From an uncultured Gammaproteobacteria bacterium (GTDB taxonomy: Bacteria; Pseudomonadota; Gammaproteobacteria; Steroidobacterales; XN24), in assembly GCA_937924335.1 (NCBI GenBank), contig CALDWW010000031.1, positions 1 to 64,000 on the forward strand: a stretch of DNA of 64,000 nucleotides, written 5' to 3'. Position 1 is the first letter of the stretch. Each line of letters starts with the position of its first letter. Below are positions 7,730 to 15,120 of this stretch, one piece after another. The notes below the pieces were generated by a model. That model made no database searches. It saw only the letters and a program-made list of their open reading frames with translations, and was not told where the DNA came from. The translations under genes and the position numbers were made by a program.

Positions 7730-9139
7730 TCACGGGCTGCCGGCCATGCGGATGTCGTCCGGCGATGGCGTGCGCAGGCCCCGCCAGACGATCTGGTCAG
7801 CGAAGTCGTCCAGATCGCGTTGCAGCGCCCTGAGACGGGCCCGCGCCGCAGCGTCCTGCAGCCGCATGGGATCGCAGTTCGCAGGGACTGTGGCGATCCC
7901 CGCCGCGAGGGCGTCTGCGGCTCGCGTTGTCTTTGCTCCGATCGCGAAAACCATTAACCGCTCATCGCCGGGGGTTGACGGCAGCGGCACGTGGACGAGG
8001 TTTCCATCGGCGGCGACCGGTCCGGGCCCGCAGCGTTGCGAGTCCAGCCGCTGCAAGCGGCCATCGCCGAGCACCATCAGGATCTCCAGCCGCTGGATCC
8101 CGACATTGCGGACCTGCAGGGCCGGTTGCAGTGGCGACTCGCAGGAACCGCCTGCACAACGCCTCTTGAGCAACACGAACCGGACCTCGCCCAGCGCGGC
8201 CGGCCCGGGCTGTATCGGACTCGGTGCCGGAGACCGGTCTGACGGCGAAGTGGTGGCGTACGCCGACGCCCGGATGCTCGGCATCTCGTCGACGGATTGA
8301 CCGGGTGCGAGACCAATCCATACCTGAGCGAGACCCTCACCGAGAACGTGCCGCTCGCCGTTCATCACCAGGTCGGCCTTGGCTTCGCTTGTTGCGCGAC
8401 GCACAAGTCCGAGTCGACTCAGGTATTGCGATACGAGGGTGGCGACGGACTGCACCCCGGACTCCATCTTGTGCGCGCCGACCCAAAGGCTCGGCCTGTC
8501 CGCCGGATGAGCCAGCAAGGCGCAGGCCACGTTGCGGGCGAGCCCGGCTGCCAGCAGATCCTCCTGGCCGGCGGTGAACGGCAGGCCACGCTGGCCTCTC
8601 AGGTCATCACGGACACCGCTCGTCTCGAGCCGGCCGTTCTCCCGGGCTTGCAGCGGGCCGCTCCACTGACGTGTCGCCCCGCTTACCCAGCTTCGTTCTC
8701 CGAGGTCGAGGACCCGCACCCTGACACGCACCTGTTGCCCCCGGATCCGCGTCGTGTCGACGACAATGAGGTAGCTTTCCTCCGGAGGCCGGCAGTGCAG
8801 TTCCGAAGCGGTTGAACCAGGTCGGAAGTCCGGCGGAGCCGGTTTCCACGCCACCCTCAGCCCCGACTGACCGCTTAGCGCCGTCTCGAGGCCAGCGGCC
8901 AGATCGGCCGACAGCAGGTCTGGCCTGGGGTGCTCATCCTCGCCGTCGAATACCGTCACCCGGACAGTCTCGCCCTTGAAGCGGGGATGGGTGGCCAAGG
9001 TCTCGGTCAACCAGGGCGTCAGGTCGCCATCGAACCATCGGTCGAGATCGCTGGCGGCCAGCGCCGGGCCGGTCATCAACATCAGGGCCACGGCCAGAAG
9101 ACGACCGGCAAGCAGACTCAGCGGGCGTGCTCTACTCAT
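7730..9139 (-). CDS. Large exported protein of unknown function (operon gene 5)
   Basis: I do not recognise this 469-residue protein. It has a clear signal peptide (residues 1-28, cleavage after ALA). Two segments, about residues 55-150 (ETVRVTVFDGEDEHPRPDLL onward) and 215-275 (RPSLWVGAHKMESGVQSVAT, ADLVMNGERHV), look like related alpha/beta units, as in FlgO/CsgG/TolB-N-type periplasmic proteins. The last third (VHVPLPSTPGDERLMVFAIG) is reminiscent of DUF4384-type C termini. Two to four cysteines suggest disulfides. Its start overlaps gene 4 by 8 bases, so it is produced with the proton-channel pair and probably works in the periplasm with it. Confidence 0.7.
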   Translation of the reverse strand: MSRARPLSLLAGRLLAVALMLMTGPALAASDLDRWFDGDLTPWLTETLATHPRFKGETVRVTVFDGEDEHPRPDLLSADLAAGLETALSGQSGLRVAWKPAPPDFRPGSTASELHCRPPEESYLIVVDTTRIRGQQVRVRVRVLDLGERSWVSGATRQWSGPLQARENGRLETSGVRDDLRGQRGLPFTAGQEDLLAAGLARNVACALLAHPADRPSLWVGAHKMESGVQSVATLVSQYLSRLGLVRRATSEAKADLVMNGERHVLGEGLAQVWIGLAPGQSVDEMPSIRASAYATTSPSDRSPAPSPIQPGPAALGEVRFVLLKRRCAGGSCESPLQPALQVRNVGIQRLEILMVLGDGRLQRLDSQRCGPGPVAADGNLVHVPLPSTPGDERLMVFAIGAKTTRAADALAAGIATVPANCDPMRLQDAAARARLRALQRDLDDFADQIVWRGLRTPSPDDIRMAGSP

Positions 9140-9845
9140 CGATAACCTCCCGGGCCACGCCGCCGGTGGCGTCGATCACCAGAACACCGCCACCGCCCTG
9201 CGCCACATGTTGGCGTAGCGCCGTGACCGTGTTGCCGGGAAGTGTGACCCCCCAGAATGCGTCGTCAGGGCCCGGATAGCTGGCACGGAGTAGCGCCGGG
9301 ATCGTCTCCGGGGCCATCTTGTAGAAGGACTCGGGTGCTGACGAGACGACAAAGTCGACTCCGCGCCGGAGGTCCAGCCGGCGGGTCCCTGCTGCAGTGA
9401 CAACGAAGACCGCAGCGTCGCCGCGGGAGACCATGCGCAGCAGCGCGGCATCGGAAGCGAAGCGCAGCAGCAATCCTTGATCCGACGGCTCCTGCTGAGC
9501 CCTTTCGGCGGGCTCGATCCGTTGTGGCACGACTGCGGGCCGGGTCTCGGCAGGTTCCCTGGCCGGCACCGGTGCCGCGTGACTGTGCGCAGGCGCGCTG
9601 ATCCGCTCGGGCGATGGCGAAACAGCCGGCTCGGCCGGTACGTCTGGCGGAGCGACGAACTGTTCGAGGACCGGCGTCGGCTCGACAGCAGTTGGCTCGA
9701 CTGGCTGTCGTGACTGCTCCACCAGTGTCGATATCGCGACCAGACAGAGAGCCAGTATGGCCACGAAACGCATCACGTCGGCCTGCAGTTCCGTGTCCGG
9801 GAGACTCGCCGAACCGCCACTGCCGTAGGGGGGCCGGGATTGCAT
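9132..9845 (-). CDS. ExbD/TolR/MotB-like single-TM partner of the channel protein (operon gene 4)
   Basis: The 237-residue protein has the layout of an ExbD/TolR/MotB-type subunit: short cytoplasmic N terminus, one TM helix (about residues 25-43) with an aspartate, D24, at its cytoplasmic end (QADVMRFVAILALCLVAIST), a long Pro/Glu-rich periplasmic linker (44-125), and a compact C-terminal domain of about 110 residues. In the known families that Asp carries the translocated proton. The C-terminal domain does not look like OmpA or the TolR fold by eye, so the periplasmic partner site is new to me. Its ATG overlaps the stop of the MotA/TolQ-like gene by one base (TGATG), exactly the coupling expected of stator subunit pairs. 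Confidence 0.72.
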   Translation of the reverse strand: MQSRPPYGSGGSASLPDTELQADVMRFVAILALCLVAISTLVEQSRQPVEPTAVEPTPVLEQFVAPPDVPAEPAVSPSPERISAPAHSHAAPVPAREPAETRPAVVPQRIEPAERAQQEPSDQGLLLRFASDAALLRMVSRGDAAVFVVTAAGTRRLDLRRGVDFVVSSAPESFYKMAPETIPALLRASYPGPDDAFWGVTLPGNTVTALRQHVAQGGGGVLVIDATGGVAREVIDE

Positions 9846-10474
9846 CAGCCCTCACCCGTCCCGCTGCGCGGCGGCTGCAGGCGGCGCTCGATGCCTGATA
9901 CGCTGGCCCGCAGCGCGGCCAGGTCCCTGTTCTGCTCTCGCTCGTAGTAACGAGCGAGCTCCGCACCGGTGCTTAGTGCCTTCCAGGCACGCATCAGGTA
10001 GCCACCAACGCCACCGACGATGGTCGTGGAGAGCGCCAGCAGGATGCCACCGTCGACCATGCGCTCGAGCACCTGGACACCGCCGGACGCATTGTCTGAG
10101 AGGGCCTCGACCAGGGCGCCGCGCATCCCGATCGCTGTGAAGATGACACCCACACCGAAGAACAGGCTGGTCCAGATATCCGACAGATGATCGGCTTGTC
10201 TCACTTTCTCTGCTGCGGCCCCGTTGGCGATCGCCTGGCGGAGATTCGCCAGGCTGACCGCGAACAAGAGCAACAACAACAGGAACGCCGGAATCGAGTA
10301 GCCCAGGTTGTGCCAGAGCCAGAAGACCGCGTGTCCGATTGCTTCCTGCAGAGCGGGCATGTGGCCCTCGGCTGGCGAACCGCCCGATGCAGTTGCGACC
10401 AGTAATGCGACGACAGCGGACGTCACCACACCGGCCGACGCACCGATCAGAAAGTCGCGTGGTCGACTCGCCAT
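9845..10474 (-). CDS. MotA/TolQ/ExbB-like proton-channel subunit (operon gene 3)
   Basis: The 209-residue protein has four hydrophobic segments: about 8-29, 50-78, 102-121 and 141-164. The last two carry the family pattern: a Thr in TM3 (FFGVGVIFTAIGMRGAL, T113) and ALSTT in TM4 (ILLALSTTIVGGVGGYL, T150-T151). These correspond to the threonines that line the ion path of TolQ/ExbB/MotA. A charged, probably coiled-coil cytoplasmic tail follows (170-209). It is followed with one-base overlap by a single-TM protein with a membrane Asp, which supports a stator-type complex. Unlike TolQ or ExbB the genes are not beside tolA, tonB or pal. Assignment is by pattern, not by a search. Confidence 0.75.
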   Translation of the reverse strand: MASRPRDFLIGASAGVVTSAVVALLVATASGGSPAEGHMPALQEAIGHAVFWLWHNLGYSIPAFLLLLLLFAVSLANLRQAIANGAAAEKVRQADHLSDIWTSLFFGVGVIFTAIGMRGALVEALSDNASGGVQVLERMVDGGILLALSTTIVGGVGGYLMRAWKALSTGAELARYYEREQNRDLAALRASVSGIERRLQPPRSGTGEG

Positions 10475-10483
10475 CCCGGGCTC

Positions 10484-11035
10484 CTATCGGCCGCCAGCAG
10501 CGCAGGCGCGGCAGGTGGCCTCGAGGACCAGTTCGGTCTCCTTCAGCAATCTGTCGGCCCGGTAGTAACTGTCCTGGTCGAGGGCCGCCTGCAGCAGTCC
10601 TCGTTCCTTGTCCGCCAGCTCGCTCTGCATGTCCGCCATGACGCGGCCTTTGACGGGGCAGGTCTGGGCGCAGTTGTTGTAGTCGCCGCGCAGCGAAACG
10701 AACTTGACGTTGAAGTATCGGTTCCAGGTCTCCTGGGCCTGTCGCCGGCTGAGCAACCCCTCGTCGCTGGTCCAGAGCAAAAAGTCGCTGAACGCCTGCT
10801 TGTTGTCGGCGGTCGGATCCCCGGCAGCCACGTCGATCAGCTGATCCACATAGCGATCGAAGTGTGCAACGCAGCCATCTCCGAGACGGGACTTGGCGGA
10901 GGCTATCGATGCCCCCAGATCCCGCGTCCCGGAAAGCTCGCACTGCGGGGCAGGAGTGGTCGCGCATCCGGAGACAGCGAAGAGGGCTGTCAGCAGAGCC
11001 GCGATCGCGGCAACGGATCTTGCAGTATTCCTCAT
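10484..11035 (-). CDS. Lipoprotein of unknown function (operon gene 2)
   Basis: A 183-residue lipoprotein: signal peptide with lipobox AVSGC (Cys at about residue 25), then a mainly helical mature part with conserved-looking cysteines (QCELSG, GDGCVAHFDR, NNCAQTCPVKGR, ATCRACAAG) that may form disulfides. I do not recognise the family. The ATG at 11035 is chosen because GAGGTG lies 8 bases before it and it begins the signal peptide; the frame is open further upstream to 11134 but that would overlap gene 1. The residue after the lipid Cys is Ala, so by the +2 rule it should go to the outer membrane. It may be the outer-membrane anchor of the stator-type complex. Confidence 0.75.
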   Translation of the reverse strand: MRNTARSVAAIAALLTALFAVSGCATTPAPQCELSGTRDLGASIASAKSRLGDGCVAHFDRYVDQLIDVAAGDPTADNKQAFSDFLLWTSDEGLLSRRQAQETWNRYFNVKFVSLRGDYNNCAQTCPVKGRVMADMQSELADKERGLLQAALDQDSYYRADRLLKETELVLEATCRACAAGGR

Positions 11036-11051
11036 GACATTCACCTCTTTG

Positions 11052-11885
11052 TCACCATTCCAGCGGACTTTGATAGGCCACTTCCCCAGAGCCCGGGGGC
11101 GGTCCTGCAAGCTCGACGACCTGCCCTGCCTCACCGAACAGGATCGACTTCACGCCGTCCACGACGGCCTGCATCTCGGGCGTAATGACGCCGAAAGACT
11201 GATTGAGCTCCTCCAGCAGGGTCGCGCGGCCTATCTCTTCGCGTGTCTGGGCGATCAGTACCGACGCTTCCTCCATGTCCAGGTAGATGTCCGAGGCAAC
11301 GACCGCGAGTGAGTGCTCGGTGTTCCGGCCAGACTGGGCGACAAGCTGGTAGTACTGGCGGAAACGCTGGGAGAGCCGCAGCCCGGACCTGCCGCGCAGT
11401 TTTGGCTCGACGCTCGGCGACCCTTCCGGCTGCTGGCCGAGCAAGGTCTCCTGCAGCGTCCATGGCGTCATCTTCAGTCCCAGTTCGGCGCGCAGGCGCG
11501 TCTCCAGGCTATCGCGAGTACTGTTGACCGCGCGCTCCATATCCGGCAGCCGCTGCGACATGGTCTCCAGCATCTCCATGTAGGTCGAACCGAGCTGTCT
11601 CGAGATCTGAGCGCAGCCCGGATCGTCCGCGGCGCCCTCGCATTTGCTCTGCACGAATAGCTGTTGTTGTCGGTCCAGACGGGCGATGGTGTCCTGCAGG
11701 CCACTCTCCATCTCCTCCGCCACCTGGCCCGTTTCCTTGATGTCCTCCAGCACAGTCGTCGGAAACAGCTGGAGGGAGGGCCCACGGGCCGCGCCCGTCA
11801 GCAGGGGTACGGTCGCGATGATGCACGCGATGGCCAGAGCCGGCGCGACGTCGCGGCCGCTCCTGCATCGATCTTTCGGTTTCAT
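11052..11885 (-). CDS. Exported helical protein of unknown function (operon gene 1)
   Basis: The first gene of the eight-gene operon encodes a 277-residue protein with an N-terminal hydrophobic export segment (about residues 14-33). The mature part is almost entirely alpha-helical and charged, with heptad-like stretches (VLEDIKETGQVAEEMESGLQ; LPDMERAVNSTRDSLETRLR), so coiled coils are likely. Two cysteines (KCEGAADDPGCAQ) are close enough for a disulfide. I do not recognise a family. The ATG at 11885 follows GGGAGG by six bases. A GTTCAG-N5-GTTCAG direct repeat and a -10-like TAACTT lie 45-80 bases upstream on the same strand. Location is probably periplasmic. Confidence 0.72.
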   Translation of the reverse strand: MKPKDRCRSGRDVAPALAIACIIATVPLLTGAARGPSLQLFPTTVLEDIKETGQVAEEMESGLQDTIARLDRQQQLFVQSKCEGAADDPGCAQISRQLGSTYMEMLETMSQRLPDMERAVNSTRDSLETRLRAELGLKMTPWTLQETLLGQQPEGSPSVEPKLRGRSGLRLSQRFRQYYQLVAQSGRNTEHSLAVVASDIYLDMEEASVLIAQTREEIGRATLLEELNQSFGVITPEMQAVVDGVKSILFGEAGQVVELAGPPPGSGEVAYQSPLEW

Positions 11886-11948
11886 CTAAGCCTCCCATGG
11901 CCCGGCGGGCCTTTCCTGTCGGCGAGATACGAAGTTAGCCCCACCAAC

Positions 11949-11965
11949 CTGAACGGACGCTGAAC
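11949..11965 (-). promoter_or_regulatory. PhoP-box-like direct repeat before the stator operon
   Basis: On the minus strand this reads GTTCAG-CGTCC-GTTCAG, a perfect hexamer repeat with a 5-base spacer (11-base period), as for PhoP/OmpR-family operators. An 11-base gap then leads to TAACTT (11937-11932) as a candidate -10, so the second half site falls where the -35 element would be. The match to phoP 1.1 kb away is inference. Confidence 0.65.
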
Positions 11966-12028
11966 AGCCGCGGCAGTTGATTGGCCGGGAACAGGGATTG
12001 CGCCTCGCCCGCGTGAGATCGCCTCCGC

Positions 12029-12045
12029 GTTCAGCTTCGGTTCAG
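12029..12045 (+). promoter_or_regulatory. PhoP-box-like direct repeat before the glycine-zipper gene
   Basis: Plus-strand GTTCAG-CTTCG-GTTCAG, the same hexamers and spacer length as the minus-strand copy 63 bases away but pointing the other way. A 10-base gap leads to TAATCT (12056-12061) as candidate -10. The gene starts at 12112. The two repeats thus form a symmetric divergent control region. Confidence 0.65.
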
Positions 12046-12111
12046 GCCACGTGCGTAATCTGGGAATCGCGAGGCGGGAAGTCCCGGCTCAACAGATAAC
12101 TGAAGAGGAGC

Positions 12112-12675
12112 ATGAAGATGATCCGCAAGACTCTCGTCCTGATGACGGCCGCCGCGGCGGTCGCGTTACCGTCAATGGCCTTGGCCGGCCACGACGGCTA
12201 TCAATACGCCAAGGTGGTGGACGTCGAACCGGTCTACCGCTACGTGAGCTACCAGGTCCCACAGAGAGAGTGCTGGACAGAGGTTGAATACGAACCCGAG
12301 CCGCGCTACAGGCACCGGACAAGCTCCACTCTGCCGACCATCGCGGGCGGTGTCGTCGGCGGCGTCGTCGGCCGGCAGTTCGGCAGCGGCAGAGGCCGTG
12401 ACGCGATGACCGTGATTGGCACGTTAATCGGTGCGGCCGTGGCACACGACGCCAGTCATCGTAATAGCGTGAGACATGCCGGCTACACCTCTGGCCGCGC
12501 CCGCGGCTACGAGGTTGAACGCTGCGAGACCCGTTACGTCACCCAGGAGGACAAGGAGATCGATGGCTACTACGTCACCTACCGATATGCGGGCCGTGAA
12601 TACACAACCAGGACTCAGGAGCATCCTGGCAAGCGAATCCGCGTCCGCGTAGACGTGACGCCGGCCGTCGCGTAG
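12112..12675 (+). CDS. Glycine-zipper 2TM-domain exported protein (17-kDa antigen family)
   Basis: A 187-residue protein with a signal peptide (cleavage after ALA at about residue 24), a Tyr/Arg-rich N-terminal part (YAKVVDVEPVYRYVSYQ), a glycine zipper (IAGGVVGGVVGRQFGSGRG onward, residues about 80-105) and a C-terminal domain with CETRYV and IDGYYVTYRYAGREY. No lipobox Cys is present, unlike SlyB itself. The family is associated with outer membrane integrity, and slyB-like genes are classic PhoP targets in enterobacteria. GAAGAGGAG at 12102-12110 precedes the ATG. It follows the plus-strand PhoP-box-like repeat and precedes the PepSY-phoP-phoQ cluster, so I infer PhoP control. Confidence 0.87.
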   Translation: MKMIRKTLVLMTAAAAVALPSMALAGHDGYQYAKVVDVEPVYRYVSYQVPQRECWTEVEYEPEPRYRHRTSSTLPTIAGGVVGGVVGRQFGSGRGRDAMTVIGTLIGAAVAHDASHRNSVRHAGYTSGRARGYEVERCETRYVTQEDKEIDGYYVTYRYAGREYTTRTQEHPGKRIRVRVDVTPAVA

Positions 12676-12752
12676 TTGGTCGGGTCGCCAGCTCGCTGTC
12701 GCAGGCAGGGACGAAATTGCGTTGCCCCCACGCATGTCTGACAATGCCATGC

Positions 12753-13058
12753 ATGTCCCGATCCCTGCTGATAGCAGCGCTGCTGGCGACCCTGATCGCT
12801 GCCCCTCCCGCCTGGGGCGCGGTACGACTGCAGTCGTCCGTCCAGCACGCCCAGGCGTCGACTCTGCGTGCCGCCGCAGACGACGTCTCGCTGGATGAGG
12901 CCATTCGCACCGTTCGGGATGCCTACGGCGAAGTTACGATCCTCAAGGCAGAGACCCGCGGTCGCAACGGCCAGCGGGTCCACCGGATCAAATTCCTCAC
13001 TGATTCCGGACGGGTGAAGACCGTCGAGGTCGACGCCAGCACCGGCGACCTGCGTTGA
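12753..13058 (+). CDS. Exported PepSY-domain protein
   Basis: A 101-residue protein with a signal peptide (MSRSLLIAALLATLIAAPPA) and one PepSY domain: SLDEAIRTVRDAYG, then KAETRGRNGQRVHRIKFLTD and VKTVEVDASTGDL. PepSY proteins are small periplasmic modules often encoded next to PhoP/QseB-type two-component systems and thought to tune a sensor or peptidase. It ends 4 bases before the phoP start, so it is likely co-transcribed. An ATG at 12744 in the same frame is an alternative start; neither has an obvious ribosome site, which suggests weak or leaderless-like translation. Confidence 0.85.
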   Translation: MSRSLLIAALLATLIAAPPAWGAVRLQSSVQHAQASTLRAAADDVSLDEAIRTVRDAYGEVTILKAETRGRNGQRVHRIKFLTDSGRVKTVEVDASTGDLR

Positions 13059-13062
13059 GACG

Positions 13063-13746
13063 ATGCGAGTCCTTGTCGTAGAGGATGAAGAAGCGCTGCG
13101 CGCCGGCATCGCGGCCGAGCTTCGCGGCCATGGCTATACCGTCGATGAAGCCTCTGACGGCGAGGAGGGCCACTACTTCGGCTCCGAGTTCCATCCCGAC
13201 GTCGCTATCGTGGATCTCGGCCTGCCCCGGCTCCCGGGCCTCGATCTCATTCGCCGCCTGCGCAGCGAAGGTCATGATTTCCCCATCCTGATACTGACCG
13301 CCAGGGGCCGCTGGGAGGAGAAAGTTGACGGGCTCGGAGCGGGTGCTGACGACTATGTCGTCAAGCCATTCCACATGGAGGAACTGCTGGCGAGGGTCAA
13401 CGCACTAATGCGACGCGCAGGCGGATGGGCCAGCCCGCGGCTGTCCAGCGGTCCGGTCAGTATCGATACTCGCGCCCAGACGGTCGCCGTTGCCGAGCAG
13501 CCAGTAGAGTTGACCGCCTTCGAGTACCGGCTGCTCGAATGCCTGCTGATGCGGACCGGCGAGGTCGTTTCGAAGGCCGAGTTGACCGAGCGCCTCTACG
13601 AGCAGGACTTCGACCGCGACTCGAACGTCATCGAAGTGTTTGTCGGACGGCTGCGCCGAAAACTGGACCCGGACGGCGCTCTGCAGCCTATCGAAACGCT
13701 CCGCGGCAGGGGCTATCGATGGAGGCTCCCCAGAGAAGGGGCATGA
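13063..13746 (+). CDS. phoP: Response regulator, PhoP-like (OmpR family)
   Basis: The 227-residue protein has a receiver domain with phospho-acceptor D51 in VAIVDLGLPRLPGLDLIRR, the Thr/Lys switch residues (LTARGRW; YVVKPFHMEELLARV), and an OmpR-type winged helix ending SNVIEVFVGRLRRKLDPDG and LRGRGYRW. Segment by segment it reads like E. coli PhoP (MRVLVVEDE start, AIVDLGLP, ADDYVVKPFH, LTAFEYRLLE). PhoP binds hexamer-N5-hexamer direct repeats; two such repeats lie 1 kb upstream. Its stop overlaps the phoQ start as ATGA, so the pair is translationally coupled. Confidence 0.93.
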   Translation: MRVLVVEDEEALRAGIAAELRGHGYTVDEASDGEEGHYFGSEFHPDVAIVDLGLPRLPGLDLIRRLRSEGHDFPILILTARGRWEEKVDGLGAGADDYVVKPFHMEELLARVNALMRRAGGWASPRLSSGPVSIDTRAQTVAVAEQPVELTAFEYRLLECLLMRTGEVVSKAELTERLYEQDFDRDSNVIEVFVGRLRRKLDPDGALQPIETLRGRGYRWRLPREGA

Positions 13747-15116
13747 AGCTTGGCGGATCACTGAGCACCCGGGTGCTGGCCGCGGCCACCGTGCTGCTGA
13801 TCGTCTTCTTCGGGCTCGCTTTCGCGGCCCTCGATGTCGCATTCCGGCGTGCCGCGGAGCGCGCGCTGGAGGACGTGCTCGAATCACAGGTGCTCGGTCT
13901 TCTCGCCGCTGCGGACCCGGGTCAGTCGGACATGCTCAATCTGCCCCCGGACCTGCCGGAGCCGAAGTTTTCCCGCCCGGGGTCGGGCCTCTATGGCCGG
14001 CTCATCGATGGCCAGGAGGAAACCGTCTGGATCTCGCGATCTGCGATCGGCATGCGTCTGCCGGCATTCATCCCCGGCGCGCCGGGCCGCACCGAGTTCC
14101 GGCGTTTTCCCTTAGCCGACGGCACGGAGTTGATGAGCGCAGCCCTCAGGATCGAGTGGGAATTCGAAGACGGTAACGCCGCGCCCTTCGTGTTCAATGT
14201 CTCCAGCAGCCTGGACAGCCTGAACGCACAGATTGGACGTTATCGGAACCGGCTGAGCGGCGGCTTCGCGGCTCTCGTGCTGATCCTGATAGGCGCTCAG
14301 ATTCTGGTCCTGCGATTCCTGTTGCGGCCCCTGAAACAGGCGGAACAGGAAGTCCGGGAAATAGACGCCGGAGCCAGACAGCGTTTGAGTGATGGTTACC
14401 CGACTGAGATCGAGGCGCTCTCGAGTAGTGTGAATGTGCTTATCGACAGCGAACGCGCCCGCAGCGAGCGATACCGTGAATCGCTGGATAATCTGGCTCA
14501 CAGTCTGAAGACGCCGCTGGCGGTCATTCGAACCCAGGCGGAGGCACCGGACCGGATCGATACAGACGTGGTCGAAGAACAAGTCGTGACCATGCAGGGC
14601 ATCGTCGACTATCAACTGCGGAGGGCGACCACGGGAGGTGCTCTCCTCGGCCGCGAACGCACACAAGCCGTGCCTGTCGCCCAGTCGCTGCTGGACGCAT
14701 TGACGAAGGTCTACCGTGAGAAACCTGTGCGGGTTGAGCGGGATCTCGAGCCGGATGCTGTGTTTCCCGGCGGCCGCGGCGACCTGACCGAGATCCTCGG
14801 CAATCTTCTGGACAACGCCTTCAAATTCAGCCGTCAGAGGGTTCGTCTGACCATCACCACGGGATCTGCGGTGGCCGGAACCGGCGATGGCATCGAGATC
14901 CTGGTCGAGGATGATGGGCCGGGACTGCCGCGTACGGACTCACCGAGAGTCCTCGAACGAGGCGTGCGCGGAACTCACCTGGCGCCCGGTCAGGGCATCG
15001 GGCTGGCGGTAGTCCGGGATATCATCGAGGCTTATGGAGGCAAGATCACGCTGGCGGAATCCACACTCGGCGGCGCTGCGATCCGCGTGAGGATCGCCAC
15101 CGGAGAGCCGACCTGA
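13743..15116 (+). CDS. phoQ: Sensor histidine kinase, PhoQ-like
   Basis: A 457-residue membrane sensor kinase. TM1 is about residues 11-30, the periplasmic sensor about 31-170, TM2 about 172-195 and then a HAMP-like linker. The H box LAHSLKTPLAVI (H253) is the distinctive PhoQ form. N box (LGNLLDNAFKFSR), G1 (VEDDGPGLP) and G2 (GQGIGLAVV) follow. The sensor contains a short acidic patch (IEWEFEDGN), weaker than the Mg2+-binding cluster of E. coli PhoQ, so the signal may differ. The ATG at 13743 overlaps the phoP stop; a start at 13719 would extend into phoP. Confidence 0.92.
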   Translation: MKLGGSLSTRVLAAATVLLIVFFGLAFAALDVAFRRAAERALEDVLESQVLGLLAAADPGQSDMLNLPPDLPEPKFSRPGSGLYGRLIDGQEETVWISRSAIGMRLPAFIPGAPGRTEFRRFPLADGTELMSAALRIEWEFEDGNAAPFVFNVSSSLDSLNAQIGRYRNRLSGGFAALVLILIGAQILVLRFLLRPLKQAEQEVREIDAGARQRLSDGYPTEIEALSSSVNVLIDSERARSERYRESLDNLAHSLKTPLAVIRTQAEAPDRIDTDVVEEQVVTMQGIVDYQLRRATTGGALLGRERTQAVPVAQSLLDALTKVYREKPVRVERDLEPDAVFPGGRGDLTEILGNLLDNAFKFSRQRVRLTITTGSAVAGTGDGIEILVEDDGPGLPRTDSPRVLERGVRGTHLAPGQGIGLAVVRDIIEAYGGKITLAESTLGGAAIRVRIATGEPT

Positions 15117-15120
15117 CAGA

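Noticed and set aside
9132..10474. Zorya-type anti-phage stator (ZorA/ZorB)
   Set aside because: The ExbD-like protein has no OmpA-like peptidoglycan-binding domain, the channel protein lacks a long cytoplasmic tail, and no zorC/zorD/zorE genes are adjacent; envelope genes are instead.
12676..12752. A third GTTCAG repeat before the PepSY-phoP-phoQ genes (autoregulation)
   Set aside because: No GTTCAG or CTGAAC pair is present in this gap; phoPQ may be transcribed by read-through from the upstream promoter.
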